Assembly: GCA_015499985.1 (NCBI GenBank)
Contig: JAAAUF010000085.1
Coordinates: 1-64,000, forward strand
Length of the DNA stretch: 64,000 nucleotides
Source of the DNA: Haplosporangium gracile
Lineage: Eukaryota > Mortierellomycota > Mortierellomycetes > Mortierellales > Mortierellaceae
Direction: 5' to 3'
Of the stretch, positions 44,861-56,046 are shown in pieces (the first letter of the stretch is position 1; every line of letters begins with the position of its first letter). Below the pieces are notes generated by a model. That model did no database searches and was not told the DNA's origin. It saw only the letters and a program-made list of their open reading frames with translations. A program made the position numbers and the translations under genes.

Positions 44861-47800
44861 ATGGAGAAGCGCACCACTCGCTCCAGCTCCCGACTCGCCG
44901 CGGCAGCAGCCAACAAGGGCAACCCCGAACACAACGAAAAGAACGACGAAGGAACCAACGACACCGCTCCTGGAGTAGCAGAGGGTCTCGAAGGCGTCGA
45001 CACTGCGATCGCTGCAGGTGACCAGAAGCGCAAGTCGCAGTACAAGGCGAATGCGATGCCCAAAACGACCAAGGAGGCGGTCAACAAAAGGGTCAGAGAG
45101 GATGCCCAACTTCGTAAGCAGCGTCGGGAGGAGCTTGTCAGCGCCAAACGGTTCAAGCGGTCCAAGGATCAGACTGAAGTCGGTGGAGGTAAGCTCATCA
45201 TTGGCGAAGGAGTGTTGTGTTGGTGTTGTTCTGTTGGCTTGTTGACATGTGTGATGCAGTTCACCCTTGTTGTTGTTATCCCCCTATCTCGTTGTTACTG
45301 CTGCTTAAAAAAGAATCGCCCAGAGTGTGCCCTCGCCTGTCTGTCGAAGATGTGTGTGTCGTCCCTTTCGTTTATCGTCGTCGTGTGCTACTCCTCTTAC
45401 TTCCCTCGCACACTCCTTGTGTGTGCGCAAACGAACCGCTTTTTTTGCTCTCACTCTCTCCCACTCCTGTCGAAAAGAGAGGCCCGTTCATTTTTCTCCA
45501 TCCACTGTCGTTCGTGTTGCATCAAAAAAGCGTCTCTTTTGATCCCTCTACTTTTCGCCTTCCTCCGTGGCTTGATGCTCTCTTGCATCCTCGTTCATCC
45601 TTGATCCCTCTCTATTGCTGTTGATTCACTTGCTCTCCCCTACTTATCACGCCCTCTTTCAACACCGTTCAAAAGAAAAAGAAACAAAAAATTCACGAGA
45701 GAAGATAAAACTTGAAAATGGGTGCAAGTGTGAAACTGACAGAACCACTACTTGCTCTGTTTCTTGTTTCCTTTTCTCTTTTTTTTTTTTTTTGTAACGG
45801 GGCCTGTTGTTAGACGAAGAGGTCGAGCTGGGGAAGGATCAACTCGATGGCGTCCAGGCGCTGCTCAAGGTAAACAACTCCTTTCCTCGCCCACCCTCCT
45901 TTTAGCCTTCCATTCTCTCTTTTGTCGCTGTTGAACACACGCCTCACATTCATAAACACTTTCAAACGTACATGAAATATCTAATGATTGGCGCGCGCAC
46001 CGACCCTCTTCTTCCTGCCTTCGCGCATATTATTGGAATCACCTGTCCGTTTGTTGCGTCTCACCCAACTGACGCCTCTTTTTTTTCGAACTCAAATTAT
46101 AACAATAGAGTGAGAAGAGGACCGATAAAGTCGAGGCACTCAAGACAGTCAGCGACTATCTGACAAACCACAGCGGATCTCGGGCCCTCCAGACCTTAGT
46201 CTCAAGCAAGGACTTTGTCACCATCCTCGAGGTAAGTATTTCCTGCCTCCTTTTTCTCCTACTCCTATCCTTTGCTCGCTTGCATAATTTTATGTATACA
46301 TGGCTTTGAAATCCATTTCCATCCTACCCCTCCCTCACGCATTCTCCTTTTTTTCTTTTCTTTTGCTTCACTTTTTTTAGGGCTTGTTAACTGGGTCGGA
46401 TGCAGAGGAGCAATTGCTGGCAGCTTCGGTCGTGACCAACATGGCAGCGGGTGGATCTTCTGAACTGTGTGAGGCTGCTCTGAACACGGCCCCTCACCTG
46501 ATCCAGTTCTTGGACAGCCAGAATTTGGCTCTTGTTGACCAGTCTGCTTGGGCCTTGGGCAACATTGCAGCCGACGGCCCCAAGTTCCGAGACCGCCTCA
46601 AGGACAATGGTGTCCTCCCACCTCTCATCAAGCTCTTGGACTCCAAGGTACTTTCTTACCCACAAGACTGTTCGACATAAGATCGCAATTTTGCTGTGTT
46701 TGAAAGTAATTTAATCATGGCTGTTTGTCTCGTTCGTGGATGTTGATAGGATTTGAATTTAGTACAGACGGCTTGCTTTGCATTGTCGAACCTGGCCCGT
46801 GGAGAGGGCGCACAACAGGAGGCTCTGGTCAAAGCTGGACTCATCAAGCCATTGCTTCACCACCTTCGCGTCGACACTGTAAGTGATGATTACCAAAGTC
46901 AGTTTTGTTGCTATTCCTAGTGAAACATCGTAACTATCTGACTAACGACGCAACCTATCTCTATTGCATGTTTTATCAATGTCAATAGGAGCCGGCGGTG
47001 ATTTCGGAGGCGGCGTGGGTGGTGGTGTACTTGACATCGGGACCCGAGAATGTGAGCACACAGTTGTTAGAGCACCGTCTGATCCCGCTGTTGGTGGCGC
47101 CCTTGAAGGATTTCCTGGACCAGAAGGCTCTCGTGATCCCCTTGGTCCGTGCACTCGGCAACATTGCCAGCGGGCCTGACAACAACACCTCGGCCTTGAT
47201 TAATGAGCCAGGCTTCCTTCCTGCCATGCTCCAATTCATTCAATCCGACTGCCGGTACGTCTTTTGCGGACGCTTGTTTGTATAGCTTTGCTATGGGTTA
47301 GTTTACTGCTTCGTTGACTTGAGTACCTGACATGCTTGTTTTTGGGGGGGAACATTCGTTCATATAGACCGGTCAAGAAGGAGAGTCTCTGGTTGATGTC
47401 GAATATCACTGCAGACCACACTGGCACAGACTTGATCAAGGTGATCGATGCTGGATTCATCCCTGTTCTCTCCCAGATCGCCTCTCACCAGAATTTTGAC
47501 ATCCGCAAAGAGGTATTTTTTACTTGATGTCACTTTCTACGTCCATTTGACCTTTTGTACTGGTATTGTTTTTGACTGTACTTGACGATTAACACAACTG
47601 ACCTTTTTTGCTTTACATCTTACACCAAAAAATAGGCGGCATACAGTCTCATCAATCTGGCATCACATGGCCCAGACTACGCAAAGGCCCTCCCACACAG
47701 AGAACTCCTCCCGGGATTCTTGGACTTTATGCGCACAAAGGACCACGAGCTCATCTCCCTGGGACTGCGCTATGTCCAACTTTTGCTCAACTCGGGCATC

Positions 47801-48091
47801 CAGGATGCCCCCGCGCTGCTGTCGGAGATGAACGGTGTCGATGCCCTCGAGGCGGTCATCCTCTCGGACGATAGGGACCAGCATCGTCTGGCCTCGTTGT
47901 TGATGGATACTTACTTTGGAGAGAACAACCATGGCTCACGTGTCCCAACCCCGATCCCGGGTACCCCTGATCCCTCGGGCCACAGCACCAATCACGGTGG
48001 AAGTAATTTGAACCCTTCTTCGGGATCATCGTCGGATCTTAGCAGCTTGCCTCCTCAATACCTGAAGCGGGCCAGCATGTCTGCCATCTAA
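44861..48091 (+). CDS. Divergent importin-alpha-like ARM-repeat protein
   Basis: Eight exons (44861-45188, 45814-45869, 46109-46231, 46381-46647, 46750-46878, 46989-47254, 47368-47512, 47636-48091) encode 589 residues. The N-terminus has an importin-beta-binding-like basic segment (about 57-100: NKRVREDAQLRKQRREELV, AKRFKRSK). ARM repeats follow; aligned by eye to importin-alpha ARM2-ARM8, the recognition W-x3-N pairs are only partly kept: ARM3 QSAWALGNIA keeps both, ARM2 has Val (AASVVTNMA), ARM4 Phe (TACFALSNLA), ARM5 AAWVVVYL, ARM6 RALGNIASG (as in classical proteins), ARM7 SLWLMSNITA keeps both, ARM8 Tyr (AAYSLINLA). It is therefore importin-alpha-related but not a textbook NLS receptor; TMCO6-type homologues are an alternative. 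The Ser/Pro/Gly-rich C-terminal tail (about 535-589) replaces the usual acidic CAS-binding end. First intron is 625 bp. Confidence 0.85.
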
Positions 48092-48317
48092 GCAAAGAAC
48101 GCCTTTACTTTTCTTCTTTTCCTTTGATCATTTCTTACTTTTTTTCGTTTACAAAATTATCCAAAAGCCATAACTAAAAAAAATAATAAAATCAATACTT
48201 GTTGCTGTACATAGCTTCCTTACTTCACGAAAATAAATGACTTGGAATTATGCAAAAGGGTGTTTGTTGTGTTTATTATTACAAGACGACAAATGGAGCA
48301 GAGCAAAAACGTACAGG

Positions 48318-51300
48318 TTATGAGCTAGAGTCTAAGATCACAGACCCTGGGTCACTTTCCCTCTGTAACATCGGTGATGATGATGATGACACTGCTGCTG
48401 TTGAGGAAGAAGTGCCACTCACAATATCCTCCTGAATCTTCTCCTCGCCATCCTCTAACTGTGTAGTTTCATTACAATTAGAACTACCGGCACTGTTGTT
48501 GTTGTTGTTGTTGTTGGTCGAATCGTTCGACGGTGGTGATGAAAGCTGGGGCTGAGTGGCCTTGAGAGGCGTCACACTGTTGACAAGAACAGGTGTCCAG
48601 ATCTTGACATTAAATCGGTGCTGTAGCCGCGTCGAAGGTACGGCTGCTGCTGCCGACTCGGAACTATGCTGTTTTTCCCCCTCCTCGGATTCGGTCGCCC
48701 CCACAGTCTCGCCTCCCTCTGAAGTCGGGCATGACGACTCAAAGTGCAGTTTCGCCTCGGGGTTCATCCAAGTTGACCTGCCCTCCTGGAATGTGGACAA
48801 GGCCTCGGACGCCAGGGTCGCGTTCTTGAACACCACCAACACCTGGCCCAGCACCTCCTTGTTAGCTGGCTTCAGTCGCCTCACTTTGGATCCAGCCGGC
48901 AGTGCCAAATCCTCAAAGATGTCGTCTTGTGCGTCATAGCCGAACATCTCTAGAATGTGGCCTAATGCAGGCGCCTTGTCAGCTTCTATGTATTCAATGA
49001 CCAAAACCCAAATAACTGTTAGTCATATTACACATATTCAATAGAAAAAAATATGATCGGGTAAGGAAGGTTAATAAAGTGTCACAAATGAATTGTAGAC
49101 ATATGACTCACCAGCGGTAGTGGATTTGACGTTGCCGTCATATGGCATGGTAGGCACTGAATAATCATAGAGCAGGTTATGATTTTTCTTGCCTGCATGA
49201 GGGCCGGGGCTACTAGTGTTTCCTCCACTGTAACCCGCGGAAGAGGACGATGAAGAGTACGAACGGTTCATAGCAACGGGTGCATGAGTTGGCTGGGATG
49301 TCGTCTGGTTGTAGTGTGTGCCAGACTGCGACTGATACTGACCATGGAACGAGCCTCGGTGGCCCTGAGGTTGCCTCTCGCCCCCCATCGTCGGTCCATC
49401 TTGACCGTTCACGTATCCACCGTCGCTCGATCCTTGGTAACGCCCACTGTTCCCATACTCGCCTTGGCCCCCTCCTCCACCGCCACTTGAAGGTTGTGGG
49501 CCATTGGGGTCAAAGAGTTCAGCGGACTTGGGTGGTCTCCGCTCAATGTCGTAATGTGTAATCGCTCCATTCCCTCCAATGCCACCAGGTCCCACTCCGG
49601 GTAAAGCCTGAGACATGACGTTCTGAGGACCTCCCATCGTCGACGAAAACTGCTGCTGGTTCACTGGAGGGATCGAGTGATAGTTTTTGTACGGTTTCTT
49701 GCCTCCCTGTCCTGGTTGGACTGCTGGGTTGTACAGCGTGTTGGACTGATCATAGCCCTGTCCAGCAGGGTGGCCGGATCCTTGTCCCCAGTTGGCATCA
49801 TACGGCCCTTTGTGGTTGTAAGGATACCGCTGTCCACTCTGCTAAAAAAGTGCAATAATAATAAGATTAGATTGCTTTCCAATGATAAGCTCAACTGACT
49901 CATTTCCATCCTCCGTATGTAAATGACACTTACAGGAGCTTCGCCTGGGGATATTTGGTGACCTTGAAATCCTGGATACATATTAGGTCCGTTCGAAGGG
50001 TCGACTGGCATGCCATGCGTAAGGTAGAAATCGGGAGCATATTGCTGTAAGGAAGGATGGCTGGGATTGCCATCATAACCTCGGCTGTATCGCATAGACG
50101 ATTGAGGTCCTTGATTGTATGTGAAATCGTCCTTGGGGGGTGGACCGTTGAAATTGCCGCCATGATGCGGGGGATGCTGCGGTGAATTGTGCATCTGCGG
50201 GTTTGTTCTGGGGTGATTATGGTGATGGTAGTACGGTTGAGGAGGTTGGTTGCGACGACCACCACGCTGTGATACATGGTGGTGGCTGTTCAGATGGTTA
50301 TTTGAAATGTGATGTTGGTGGTACTGATGCTGGTTGTTGTAGGGAGGATGCATACTTGGTCCAGGCTGTGAGAATTGATTGGGAGCATTGGGGTAGTTGA
50401 ATCCTTGAGGCGGGGGTTGCGACGGGCTGCCATGCATAGCATCCTGTTGCACATAAATGTTGGGTCCATCCTGACCTGAGGGTCCGCTTCGATCAGCCCA
50501 AGGCGAAGCTAGGTTAGGGTGTGATTGCTGGGTATAATGGTTGTTGCCGCTGTTGCTGTTACTGTTGCTGTTAAATGCATGAGGTGGGTTGGAGGGCCCT
50601 GAAGGGTAGCCAGGCATGGGTCCATTGTTATACAGATTGGTGTTTTGATGGTTGTTGATCTGTCCGTGCTTGGGATATGGCTTTTTGGGCACAAAGACGG
50701 GTGCGTTCATGCCCTTCATAAAGCCAGAGTTGGAATGAGTGTTGTATCCCATACCGCCTGAGCCGCCCCCGTTATGCGTGGCAGGGCCGTTGTAGTTCCG
50801 ATGCTGCTTGTGTCCGCCAGGCTGTGGGTAGGTATAGGACGCTCGTGGCCCATTGCTCATCGGCGACACAGATCCGGGATTCGGGTTGGGGTTGGACGCA
50901 AAGTAGTCGTATCCTTTGGATGGTGCTCCACTTGAAGGCGAATTCACAGTGGGCGACTCTGTTAACGTCATCCCGGAACTTGGGCTCTGGAATCCATCCT
51001 GACTAGATGACGATGAGATGGTCCGGGCCAACCCCACTGGTGTCTTGACAATTCCCGGTGACGACGAAGCATTGGATGTCGTGCTCTTCCGTCTCCTGAC
51101 ATCGGCACACTCTGCTGCAAGATCGGTCTTGGATTGCTTTGCTTTAGGCCGAAGTCCTTTGCCGGATTGTCGAGCGTTTGGATCAGAATTGCTGATGGTA
51201 ACGGAGGGCGACGGAGACGTGCTTGGGGAGACATCGCGTGAGTTTGGTAATGATGGCTGACGTCCATCCCGTTCATCCTGATCGTCCGTGTGCCTAGATC

Positions 51301-52524
51301 CTGCCCCCGATTTCTTTCCATTGGAGTTCCTCAAGCGATTAGTACCATGGGAACTCTCGTCATTGACTTCCCGCCTTGGCGAATCTGTTTCCACTACGAT
51401 TGCGGAAGGAGAGTCGACAGGAGCAATCGGATCAGAACTCTCGCTTGGCGATTTTGGCTTAGCCGGGACATCCTCCTGGAAAATTCGTGCTCTGGCCTTG
51501 GCGTATGCCTCTTCACGCTCTTTGATCGACATGGGCTTACGCTCTGGCTCTGATGATCCGTCCAGTGTAGCTGATTTACTAGAAGATCTACCGGGGTTTC
51601 TCTTCAAAAGCTTCATCATCTTAACGGGCTGTTCGTCCTCTTCTTCGGCCAAGTCTGAGATACGTAATGGAGGGCTAATAAAACATACACAATTCATGCA
51701 TTAGTCAAATGACTGGAGTGGGGGTTTTTTTGTTTTGTTTTTCCTGGGCCTTCATTTTTACATCAAATATGTTTTCGATAGCGTCAATTCTTACATCGCA
51801 GACGATTCGGTCTTAAAGAGAATAATTTTTTGCGACGGATCGACGATACGGGTGAGCTTGAAGTAGTTGGCAACCTTGTGGACCATCATACGGTAGTAAC
51901 CATTGAGAGTTGGGAACTCTAGTTGAGGCTGACTGTTGTGCCAGATTGAGATAATAAACAAAGGACAAAAATAACAGCAGTTGCAGTTAGCAAACCATTT
52001 CGTTTTTCTTTACGTATTTGTGACACCCCTACGCCATTCGATCGCTATGCCGAGTGTGCAAATACAGAGCAGTAGATCGCAAGTAAAGACATACCTCGGG
52101 TTGTTGATGAAGCTGCAAAACTCTCGGTCCAACTTTAGCAAAAAGATTCGCTCCTGTCGATTCTTGAGTGCGTTGACTAGGAACTCGTCGAGAGCCATAT
52201 CCTGTGCATCGTTACACTCTTCCTCGACTTCCAACCCTTCGAGTGCTTTTGTCAATTTGGCGACAGATTCCTGGGACACCGAGGTATCGTTGGACTGCAT
52301 TGATGTGGGCTCCTGTGCAGGCGGCGGGGTAGGCTTCAATATAGTGAATGATGCCTTGGCCTGAACCGGAGAAGGTTGATCCTCGGTCTAAAAAAGAGCA
52401 AGGAAAACATAAAGAAGTTTAGCGATTGATATTTGACTAAAAGAATCCAATGCAATTCTAATAGACTTCACAGTCGTTGTGTGAAGAGAGGACGACTTAC
52501 CTTGTCCCCTGCATTTTCGGCCAT
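48318..52524 (-). CDS. R3H-SUZ domain RNA-binding protein
   Basis: Six exons (52524-52501, 52387-52095, 51932-51795, 51674-49934, 49841-49112, 48985-48318) encode 1197 residues. The R3H domain (about 68-155) starts DEFLVNALKNRQERIFLLKL and carries the signature Arg120-x3-His124 in YYRMMVHKVANYF; it binds single-stranded nucleic acid. A SUZ motif follows (SIKEREEAYAKARARIFQ), then a long disordered Asn/Gln/Gly/Pro/Tyr-rich region (about 300-970) of prion-like composition with several His-rich patches. The C-terminal region (about 976-1100: ALGHILEMFGYDAQDDIFED ... GQVLVVFKNATLASEALSTF) resembles the RRM-like end of fungal R3H proteins. Homologues act in mRNA translation and stability and enter stress granules. 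The two intron-split pieces of R3H join in frame (NNPSQPQLEFPTLNGYY), confirming the model. Confidence 0.92.
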
Positions 52525-53848
52525 GATATAGACCAAGAGTTTCCAAGGTCACGTAAGAAAGGCGGCGTGAAGGAAGAGAACGAGAGCAAGATAGCGCGCG
52601 TGTAGGCGGTCGTGAAAAGTAAGTGTGAGAGTGTAAGAAGGAAGTCTCCTTAGGAGGTGTGTATTCGTCAACGGGTGTGTGTCGATGGGAAGAATTGATC
52701 AGATGCAGCCTTAAGGAGGCGATGGCGCAGAAAAGGAAGGTGGGCAAGGTGGGTAGGTAATCAAAATAAGAGTGAAATCAGTAACAAAATAACAAGAGTG
52801 CTAAAGAAAACTGACAAAGAGTGATTGTGAGTGTTATTAAGAAGAGATAAGAAAGGACTAATAACAAAAAGATAAAAAGAATGCGAGTCAGACTTTTATT
52901 TGTCGAGGGAAGGAAGGGGCGAAAGGCGAAGGAAACAGACAAGGAAACAGACAAAATAAACAACGTGTGTGTAGTGCAGTGCTTGACCAGGGAGTGCAGC
53001 TGTGTGTCGCTAAAGGGATCAAGTGGAGGTTGAGTGAGGTGGGCGACTTGAAGAGAAGACGAGTGAGAGGAAGGGGCCGCGTAGGGAGTGGACGATAAGG
53101 GAGAGTCAAAAGACAAAGGGCAAAGATGTCAATGCATATGAGTGAATGAGTAATAACCACTACAGTTATAATAAACAGAGAAAACAAACAAAGAACAAAA
53201 GGAGGAATTCAGTAATGAATCATGACAAAAGAGTGAGTGAAGGAATGGGAGAAAGGATATAAAAGAAGAAAGGGGAAGAGAGAATAGGTCAAAAAAAGAA
53301 GTCGAAAATCCAGTGGTTCAAAAAAAAAAAAAAAAATGGTGACGTCACCATTTTGCCCGGGTCTGGGACATTGAAGAAGAGGACCGATAAAACAGGACCT
53401 TTTGCCCCCAAGCCAAGCCTTGGAACGAGGGGACGTAAAATCAGCTCATGGTACAAACAAGTGGGACAAGCATCTGAAGCAACTAAGGCAATTTCTTATT
53501 GTGAACCGATTGTGCAAGACAAAACTATCTGATGGTCAGCAAAGAATAAAAAAAAAAAAGGCAAACGCTACGAAGGAAGGGGAGAGGAACGACTATCTAA
53601 GAAATACAATTAAGCGTTTTTTTTTTGGTTGGATTGAACAAAACAAAACAAAAAAAGAGTAAAAAAACATGGCAGTTTGTTGGCTGCGGTGTTGAAATGA
53701 AAACTACTGTAGAAAGAGGGAACTAGGGATCATGATGGTACAAGAGTGGAAGAGTACAGAATGGAACGAAAAATTGCAAGACTAAAAAGAGCAAATGGTC
53801 ATAATTTTGGAGGTCGTAGGCACACCACGCGTCAGTCGTGCGCTTTGT
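52525..53848. promoter_or_regulatory. Promoter region of the R3H gene with a CRE palindrome
   Basis: 1.3 kb between the R3H start and the stop of the Con7-like gene, both on the minus strand. At 53333-53354 there is a perfect 22-bp palindrome whose centre is ATGGTGACGTCACCAT; it contains the bZIP/CRE core TGACGTCA and is preceded by an A-run. The remainder is GA-rich on the plus strand, giving a CT-rich sense leader for R3H. No coding signal. Confidence 0.55.
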
Positions 53849-56046
53849 TTAAAAGCCCATCGGGTGGTGATGGTGGTGAGAGGCCGCCGACTGGGAATGG
53901 TGGGGGTTGTGTGGATGCTGGTTGGGATGGGCATGAGGTAGAGGAAGCTGATGAGGCTGAGGCTGCTGATGGTGGTGAGCAATCGAGTGCATCGCCAAAG
54001 GATGGTGGCCAGCGGCTGCTGCTGCGTGCATATGAGACATCAAGGGATCGCACAGAGGCTGCATTTGGGCCTGCTGGTTCTGAGTCTGCTGCTGTTGGAA
54101 TGCAGCGGCCTGCTTCGATGCCTCTTCCTCGGCGCGCTTGTGCTTTCGCCATGCCTTTCGAAGTTCCTTGAACTCTGTTTATTGTAAAGTTGAAAAATGA
54201 GGTTGCGATTAGCATACATGGCAATAGGTACATGAACAGTGCCATAGATCCAGTTGAGAGAATGAGCGTGAGAGGACTCCAAAAGACTGTATAAAGATAA
54301 CATACCAGCTGGGAGGCGCTTTGGGCCGTGTTTTTGCATATGGACGTGAGCATTCAAGTGGTTGAGAGTACCGTAGGCTTTCTCGCACTCGCCCCAATTG
54401 CAGACATAGAGTCGCTCAATCTCGTCAAAACGACGGCGAGGACGCTTCTTGGAGTTGACACCGGAGAGAGGTACAAAGGAATAGACCTTGGAACCATTGA
54501 CACTTCCATCCAAACTGGACATGTCGGTGCCATCTTGCGACCAACCAGCTGGGTTCATGGCACGCTGCTGTTGATGATGGTGCTGGGTGGAACCGACAGA
54601 GTGCGAGTGGTATGCGCCACCCGCTGGTTGACCGTGGACATGATGGGACTGGAGAGCAAGAGAGTCGACATAGCCAAGGCCAGGCGAAGTACGGGTCATT
54701 CCTTGGACAGGGACGGAGCCCGGGGCAACAAGACCGCCGTGTGTGAATGGTCCGCTGTTGCTCAAGGGGCTGGCACCGGCAGTCTCAGTCATAACACTGG
54801 ACATCACCAGACCAGGGGCCGTCTCCAAGGCTGGGACGAACGGATAGGTCACGCGACGAGCATAGCCGGGGTCACCGCTGGGGTTGGCATCTTGAGAGAC
54901 CATTGGGTGGGCGGATGCGGGGGGTTGGCGATCTTGGATGTTTTGGGATGGCATCCTCGAGGGATCACCTTCAAACTGCTCTTGAGTGGAATAGACGTGA
55001 AGAGGCGCTTGAACGTCCAAGTAGGGTGTGGGTGCATAAAAGTTAGGGGGGGAGGTCACCACATTACCGACGGCCGAGAAGGTTGCTTGTGGGGGTTGAG
55101 ATGGGGGTGAGACAGCCATGGAAGGGGATGACTCGGACTTGATGCCATGAAGGGCTTCGGAAAGTGGGGGCAGGTTAGTCTGGACAGAAGAGTGGGAAGA
55201 AGACTGCGCGGTTTCCCAGCCAACAGTTGAAGTAGCATTCTCGGGTGCAACGCCCTGGGAATAGTCGGGACGAGATCGGTCGGATGTGGGAGGAGTGCTT
55301 GTTTGAGTCTTATTGCGGCCAGCGATCATGGACTGACGACGGTCGTGGATGGTGAGGCGAGTGTTGTGGGAAGGGTATGGAGCCATGTAGTGTGAGGAGT
55401 TGAGCTGTGGCGCCATTTCCTTCATGGAGTTGAGCTCTGAGAAGGGGGCACTGTACAGAGGCTGTGGGGCTGTTTGTGGTTGGGAGGGCATCATAGCTAT
55501 TATAAGAGAAACAAGGGGGTGAATAAAGGAAGGGAGAGGAGGAAGTGCGTGTCGGGTTAGTAAAATTCGTCAACGACAGACATGTCGGCGGCGTTCCAAT
55601 CTTTGTAATCATAATGTTATAAAAAAAAAAAATGAAAAATAGGAGGACTGTCATGATTGTAGTGCAAGTTGTGGAGAAGGGGAGCAATTGAGAGATAACA
55701 AATAAAAAGTTTGCGAGAGAGGGGGATAATTACCAGATTGGTCTGTGCTGCTCTCACCAAGGGCAAAGGGTGCTGCGGATGTGGGGGCTCCCGTCTGGGA
55801 TCTGCTGTTGAAGGGTGTTGGGAGCGATGACGCGTGAGAAGACTGCTGCTGCTTCCAGTCAACCGACGATTGTGAGGCGGATGGAGTTCGTGAAGAAGAG
55901 TCGTTGGCGAAACGATGTTGTTGTTGTTCGTATGAATGGTATGGGTGATGTGAATGTGAGTAAGAATTGGAGTTTTGTCGCGTCTCACTGTAAAAGGGGA
56001 AGGAGGAAGTGGTTTCGATTTGCAATGGGCTACAGACGGAGAGCAT
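53849..56046 (-). CDS. Con7-like C2H2 zinc-finger transcription factor
   Basis: Three exons (56046-55734, 55496-54306, 54174-53849) encode 609 residues. The diagnostic block is RRRFDEIERLYVCNWGECEK followed by AYGTLNHLNAHVHMQKHG: a C2H2 finger with Cys470, Cys475, His488 and His494. It continues KRLPAEFKELRKAWRKHKRA across the last intron, which is the standard Con7 family signature. Con7-type factors control conidiation, morphogenesis and infection genes in ascomycetes; a developmental role here is inferred. The N-terminal 460 residues are Ser/Pro/Gln-rich and disordered. The C-terminal tail after the basic helix is rich in His, Pro and Ala (ending SHHHHHPMGF). The start at 56046 is the first ATG in frame; an additional upstream coding exon cannot be excluded. 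Confidence 0.9.

Noticed and set aside
54328..55110. Plus-strand open frame of 260 codons inside the Con7-like gene
   Set aside because: It is antisense to a clearly conserved coding exon with a zinc finger; shadow frame.
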